Source of the DNA: Bradyrhizobium sp. Ec3.3
GTDB lineage: Bacteria; Pseudomonadota; Alphaproteobacteria; Rhizobiales; Xanthobacteraceae
NCBI RefSeq assembly: GCF_000472925.1
Contig: NZ_AXAS01000019.1
Span: forward strand, 62,001-126,000
Length of the DNA: 64,000 nucleotides
Reading direction: 5' to 3'
The translations under genes were made by a program, and so were the position numbers. Shown here piece after piece: positions 60,752-64,000 of this stretch. The notes beneath the pieces are model-generated. The model was not told the origin of the DNA, searched no databases, and saw nothing but the letters and a program-made list of their open reading frames with translations. Numbering within the stretch: the first letter of the stretch is position 1; every line of letters starts with the position of its first letter.

Positions 60752-62286
60752 GCAACCTCCGCCGTGAGATGATCCCGGAAGAAGCTCGAAAGCACGTTCT
60801 GCTCGGTCTTCTCGTCACCGGTCAATTCCGCGGCGATGCGGCCGTGATGCATGACATAGAGCCGGTTCGACAGCGCCAGCACCTCCGGCAATTCCGAGGA
60901 CACCACGATCACCGCGGCGCCTGCCTCGACCAGGCGCTTCATGAACTCGTAGACTTCGAGCTTGGCGCCGACGTCGATGCCGACGCTCGGCTCGTCGAAC
61001 AGGAACACGGTGAGCTCGCGCGTCAGCGCGCGGCCGAGCATCACTTTCTGGCGGTTACCGCCCGACAACGCGCCGGCGGTTCGCTCGATATTGGGTGGCC
61101 TGAGCTGCAACTGCGCCATGATTCCGCCGATCCTGGCGCGCTCCGCGGCCTGCCTCAGTAGGCCGAAGCGGGCGAAGGCGGGCAGGTCGAGCACCGTCAT
61201 CGAGGCGTTCTCACGGATCGGCCGGGACAGTGCGAGCCCTTCAGCGATGCGGTTGGCGGGGAAATAGGCGATGCCGCGCTTCAGGCTGCGTCGCGGGGCA
61301 GGGAATTCATAAGGCGCACCGTCGATCCGGATCACGCCGGACGTCGCCGGCTCGATGCCATAGATGGCCCGGATCAGCTCCGACTTGCCGCAGCCGACAA
61401 GGCCGGCGATGCCCGTGATCTCGCCGGCCCGGGCATAGAGGTTCACATCGCGAACGCTGCCGTCGGCGAGCGTCAGGTTTTCGACGTCGACCATCACCTT
61501 GTCCGGCTTGTGCGCGATGGTCGGAAACAGCAGATCGATCTTGCGGCCGGTCATCAGCTCCACCAGCTCTCCGTCGGTCGATGTCGCAGCATCGAGGGTG
61601 CGGATGTGGCGGCCGTCGCGGAGCACCGTCACGCGGTCGGCCAGCGCGCGGATCTCGCGCATGCGGTGCGACACGTAGATCAGCCCGACATTCTGGCTCT
61701 TGAGCCGGGCGATCAGCTCGAACAGCCGCCCGGTCTCGCGCTCCGTGAGCGAAGCGGTCGGCTCGTCGAGGATCAAAAGGCGCACGCGGCCGAGCAGGGC
61801 CTTGGCGATCTCCGCCATCTGCTGGTGCGCGCGCGACAGATCGTCAACCCGCAGCGCAGGATTGAGATCGAAACCGAGCTCGTCGATCAGCGCGGTTGCG
61901 CGCTTGCGCATCTCTCGGGCCCACAACACGCCGCCTTGCGAGACTTCGCGGCCGAGGAACAGGTTCTCTTCGACGGTGAGACTCGGAACGAGGGAGAATT
62001 CCTGGAACACCGGGCTGATGCCGATCGCGCGCGCCCGTTGTGGCGTGAGATGACGGATCTCTTCACTCTCGAAATGGAAAGTGCCTTCGTCGGGCGGAAA
62101 TGTGCCCGACACCACGTTGATCAGGGTCGATTTGCCGGCGCCGTTCTCGCCGAACAGGACGTGCAGCTCGCCGGCACGGACGTCGAGATCGACCCGATCG
62201 AGCGCACGGACGCCCGTGAAATGCTTCGAGATGCCTCGCAGTCGAAGCAGAGGTTCGGCCGGCTTCGGGTCGTCGTCGACATCCAT
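60748..62286 (-). CDS. CUT2 ABC transporter ATP-binding protein, two-domain
   Basis: A 512-aa RbsA/XylG-type double ATPase. The N-terminal domain has Walker A GENGAGKST (46-54), signature LSRAHQQMAEIAKAL and Walker B LLILDEPTASLT. The C-terminal domain has a degenerate Walker A GLVGCGKSE, signature LSGGNRQKVMLGRAL and Walker B VFLFDEPSVGID. This asymmetry is normal for the family. It lies 70 bp after the binding-protein gene. Confidence 0.93.
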   Translation of the reverse strand: MDVDDDPKPAEPLLRLRGISKHFTGVRALDRVDLDVRAGELHVLFGENGAGKSTLINVVSGTFPPDEGTFHFESEEIRHLTPQRARAIGISPVFQEFSLVPSLTVEENLFLGREVSQGGVLWAREMRKRATALIDELGFDLNPALRVDDLSRAHQQMAEIAKALLGRVRLLILDEPTASLTERETGRLFELIARLKSQNVGLIYVSHRMREIRALADRVTVLRDGRHIRTLDAATSTDGELVELMTGRKIDLLFPTIAHKPDKVMVDVENLTLADGSVRDVNLYARAGEITGIAGLVGCGKSELIRAIYGIEPATSGVIRIDGAPYEFPAPRRSLKRGIAYFPANRIAEGLALSRPIRENASMTVLDLPAFARFGLLRQAAERARIGGIMAQLQLRPPNIERTAGALSGGNRQKVMLGRALTRELTVFLFDEPSVGIDVGAKLEVYEFMKRLVEAGAAVIVVSSELPEVLALSNRLYVMHHGRIAAELTGDEKTEQNVLSSFFRDHLTAEVA

Positions 62287-62356
62287 CTGCTGCTCCGCAG
62301 GCCGTTGGGACGAGAGGCGGGAGACGCATCTCCCGCCTCAAGAATTAATCGCAGGC

Positions 62357-63454
62357 TTACTTGGCCTTGACCGAGTAGACCGGGGTCCACTTTGCCGGCG
62401 CCAGCACGAGATCCATCTGCAGTTTCGGCACGGTGGTCTTGTCGACCGCGGAGGCCAGCGGCTGGGCGAGGCTCATCACTGGCTTCTTCTCGATCAGGCG
62501 CACCGCCTGGTCGACCGAGATGGCGCCTTCGCCGACCGGGTACTGCGTTGCAAAGGCCAGGATGTCGCCTCGGTTCAGCGCATCCAGCATGGCCTGGTTC
62601 TCGTAGGACGACATGATCTTCAGGTCGCTACGGCCGGCTTCTGCCACCGCGCCGATCGCAGCCTCGGCGGTGGGCGCGGTGCCCCAGATCACGTTCATGT
62701 TGGGATAGGCCTGCAGCGCGTCCTGGATCAACTGCAGCTGGACCGCGACACCGGAGTCGCCGAACTTCTCGGCGAGCACCTTGGCGTTCGGATTCTTCGC
62801 CACCGCCTTCTTGAAGCCTTCGTTGAAGGATTCCGCCCAGCCGGAGCCGGCCGGTCCCGGGAAGGTCACGATGTTGAGCTTGTCGCCGGGCTTGGACTGC
62901 GCCAGCAGGCCCTCGCCGGTGACCTCACCCATGGCGACGAAGTCGACATAATTGGCGGCGGGCAGGGCATTGGGCGGCAGCGGATTGGCGACGCCGACGA
63001 CCGGAACGCCCTTGGTCTTCGCTTCTTCGAATTTCTTGCTGAGGCCTGCGCCGGAGATCGCGCCGACGATGATTGCATCCGCGCCGCTCGCCATGCAATC
63101 GTCGAACTGCGAGAGCTGCTTGGGCAGGTTCTCGTAGCCGCCGGCTTCATAGAGCGTCATGTTGACGTTCAAGGCCTCGGCCTGCTTCACGACGCCGTAG
63201 GCGACCGCCACCCAGAAACTGTCCTTCATGTGCGGAAACAGCACACAGAGCTTGTAGGGCTTCTCGGCCTTCTCCAGCGCCGTATATTCCGCCGGTTTTG
63301 GCGTGCCGGACGAGGCGTCGTAAACCTTCATCGGAAACCATGGCGTTTCGGCCGAGGCCGCGGTCATTGCGCAAACAGCGAGGCTCGCGGCGACGCCGAG
63401 CGTCGTGCAGATCGGCTGAAGCCGGTTGATGGGAAGGCGCGTCGTGCAGGTCAT
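62357..63454 (-). CDS. TorT-like periplasmic binding protein feeding an ABC importer
   Basis: A 365-aa Peripla_BP_4 protein with a signal peptide (cleavage near ASAET). The mature start WFPMKVYDAS and the block LCVLFPHMKDSFWVAVAYGV, then YEAGGYENL and QLSQFDDCMASGADAIIVGAI, resemble TorT, the sensor partner of TorS in TMAO respiration. Here no TorS or TorR is encoded, and the gene leads ABC transporter genes, so it is probably a true transport receptor. A clear AAGAGGA lies before the ATG. The ligand is unknown. Confidence 0.86.
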   Translation of the reverse strand: MTCTTRLPINRLQPICTTLGVAASLAVCAMTAASAETPWFPMKVYDASSGTPKPAEYTALEKAEKPYKLCVLFPHMKDSFWVAVAYGVVKQAEALNVNMTLYEAGGYENLPKQLSQFDDCMASGADAIIVGAISGAGLSKKFEEAKTKGVPVVGVANPLPPNALPAANYVDFVAMGEVTGEGLLAQSKPGDKLNIVTFPGPAGSGWAESFNEGFKKAVAKNPNAKVLAEKFGDSGVAVQLQLIQDALQAYPNMNVIWGTAPTAEAAIGAVAEAGRSDLKIMSSYENQAMLDALNRGDILAFATQYPVGEGAISVDQAVRLIEKKPVMSLAQPLASAVDKTTVPKLQMDLVLAPAKWTPVYSVKAK

Positions 63455-63560
63455 GGCTCAATCCTCTTGGTTCGAATGATGGGGTGAGGACCGCCGGCGT
63501 CGGGTCCTCCTTGCATGCGCGTGCCGCGCCGCCCGTGGGCGACGCGATTGCCAACGGGGA

Positions 63561-64000
63561 TCAGCCCGCGGCCCATTTTGCGACCGAGCGCCGCTCGAAG
63601 ACCTCGCGGAACTGACGCGTGGATTCGGGGAGGAGCCTGCCGTTCCCCCAGTCGAGGATCACGGCATGCTGGCGGATGACGTCGAGCGCATCGATCTCGC
63701 CGCTGCGATAGCGCGCGGCTACGATTTCCGGATCGAGCCTTGCATTGGCGACGCGCTCGGCCCTGAGCTTGGTGCGAAGCAAATCGGTCGCGGTCTTGTC
63801 GATCTCGTACTCGCACAGTTCGGCATCGATGATCTGCACCACCACGCCGTAGTCCTTGGCGGCGCGTGCGACCGACACATAGTCGTCCTTGATATCCTCG
63901 ATCACAAGGCGCGGGTCCCGCTCCAGCGGATCGCCGAATCCGCCGCCGCCGGCTGTCGGACGCGAGAACACGTCGCCTTCGCCGATCGGAACGTCCGAGA
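63561..64000 (-). CDS. Hydantoinase B/oxoprolinase-family protein, C-terminal part (cut by window edge)
   Basis: The last 145 or so codons of a minus-strand gene that continues past the right edge. The glycine-rich block TAGGGGFGDPLERDP and IEDIKDDYVSVARAAKDYGVV are the C-terminal signature of HyuB/oxoprolinase-B proteins, a family that also includes acetone and acetophenone carboxylase subunits. It probably works with an upstream HyuA partner on an ATP-dependent ring opening or carboxylation. About 85 extra residues follow the signature. The binding-protein gene follows after 106 bp in the same direction. Confidence 0.85.
   Translation of the reverse strand, partial: SDVPIGEGDVFSRPTAGGGGFGDPLERDPRLVIEDIKDDYVSVARAAKDYGVVVQIIDAELCEYEIDKTATDLLRTKLRAERVANARLDPEIVAARYRSGEIDALDVIRQHAVILDWGNGRLLPESTRQFREVFERRSVAKWAAG

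Noticed and set aside
62081..63487. Plus-strand open frame of 468 codons opposite the TorT-like gene
   Set aside because: The minus strand has a full binding protein with signal peptide and ribosome-binding site, and the plus frame is an antisense shadow.
1..64000. Mobile elements, CRISPR arrays, tRNA or rRNA genes
   Set aside because: I found no transposase or integrase motif, no regularly spaced long repeats, and no tRNA- or rRNA-like sequence by eye; a covariance-model search was not possible.

Overview
The window reads as chromosomal DNA of a high-GC alphaproteobacterium, most likely a Bradyrhizobium-like member of the Hyphomicrobiales. Reasons: a clade I nosRZDFYLX operon with a Tat-exported NosZ behind a FixK2/NnrR-type box, a class I PHA synthase, rhizobial-style cyclitol genes (IolD/IolE/IolG with an RpiR regulator), many ABC transporters, and tightly packed operons with ATGA/GTGA overlaps and frequent GTG/TTG starts. 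I see no rRNA, tRNA, CRISPR array, insertion sequence, integrase or phage gene.

Layout. (1) 1-5954: a murQ-type etherase, a CUT1 sugar ABC transporter and a histidine-phosphatase-like protein, apparently divergent from a kinase gene that runs off the left edge. (2) 6212-7927: class I PHA synthase. (3) 8027-18318: nitrous oxide respiration. A ferritin-like gene and a DUF2249 gene read leftwards, nosRZDFYLX reads rightwards, and an FNR-family box lies between them. (4) 18679-33644: an accessory catabolic island with an acyl-CoA ligase, two acyl-CoA dehydrogenases, a crotonase, an IclR regulator, a short-chain dehydrogenase (SDR), a branched-chain-amino-acid-type binding protein, an SMP-30 lactonase, an NDP-forming CoA ligase, an NTF2-like protein, a double SDR and a Baeyer-Villiger-type monooxygenase. 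The enzyme order suggests alcohol to ketone to lactone to hydroxy acid to acyl-CoA to beta-oxidation. (5) 33693-46064: a cyclitol island with iolD, iolE, iolG, three further Gfo/Idh/MocA dehydrogenases, an SDR, an RpiR regulator and a CUT2 ABC transporter. iolA, iolB and iolC are absent. (6) 46222-50831: a TetR regulator divergent from an SDR, a saccharopine-dehydrogenase-like protein and an acyl-CoA ligase. (7) 50965-54911: a small protein of unknown function and a full-length Mfd paralogue. (8) 54976-64000, minus strand: one long operon with a hydantoinase-B-like protein (cut by the right edge), a TorT-like binding protein, a CUT2 ABC transporter and a three-subunit molybdenum hydroxylase. 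Together they suggest uptake and oxidation of a heterocyclic or similar substrate.

Regulation readable from the DNA: three islands carry their own repeated operator-like motif. TTCAn-nnAT-GTGAA occurs before the ligase operon, twice between iclR and the SDR, and before the monooxygenase. GCAATA-N4-TTGC occurs before iolD, iolG and the CUT2 operon. Four TTGAC-N4-GTCAA-like palindromes lie at an exact 22-bp pitch between the TetR gene and its divergent operon. These were found by eye and need a motif scan for statistical support.
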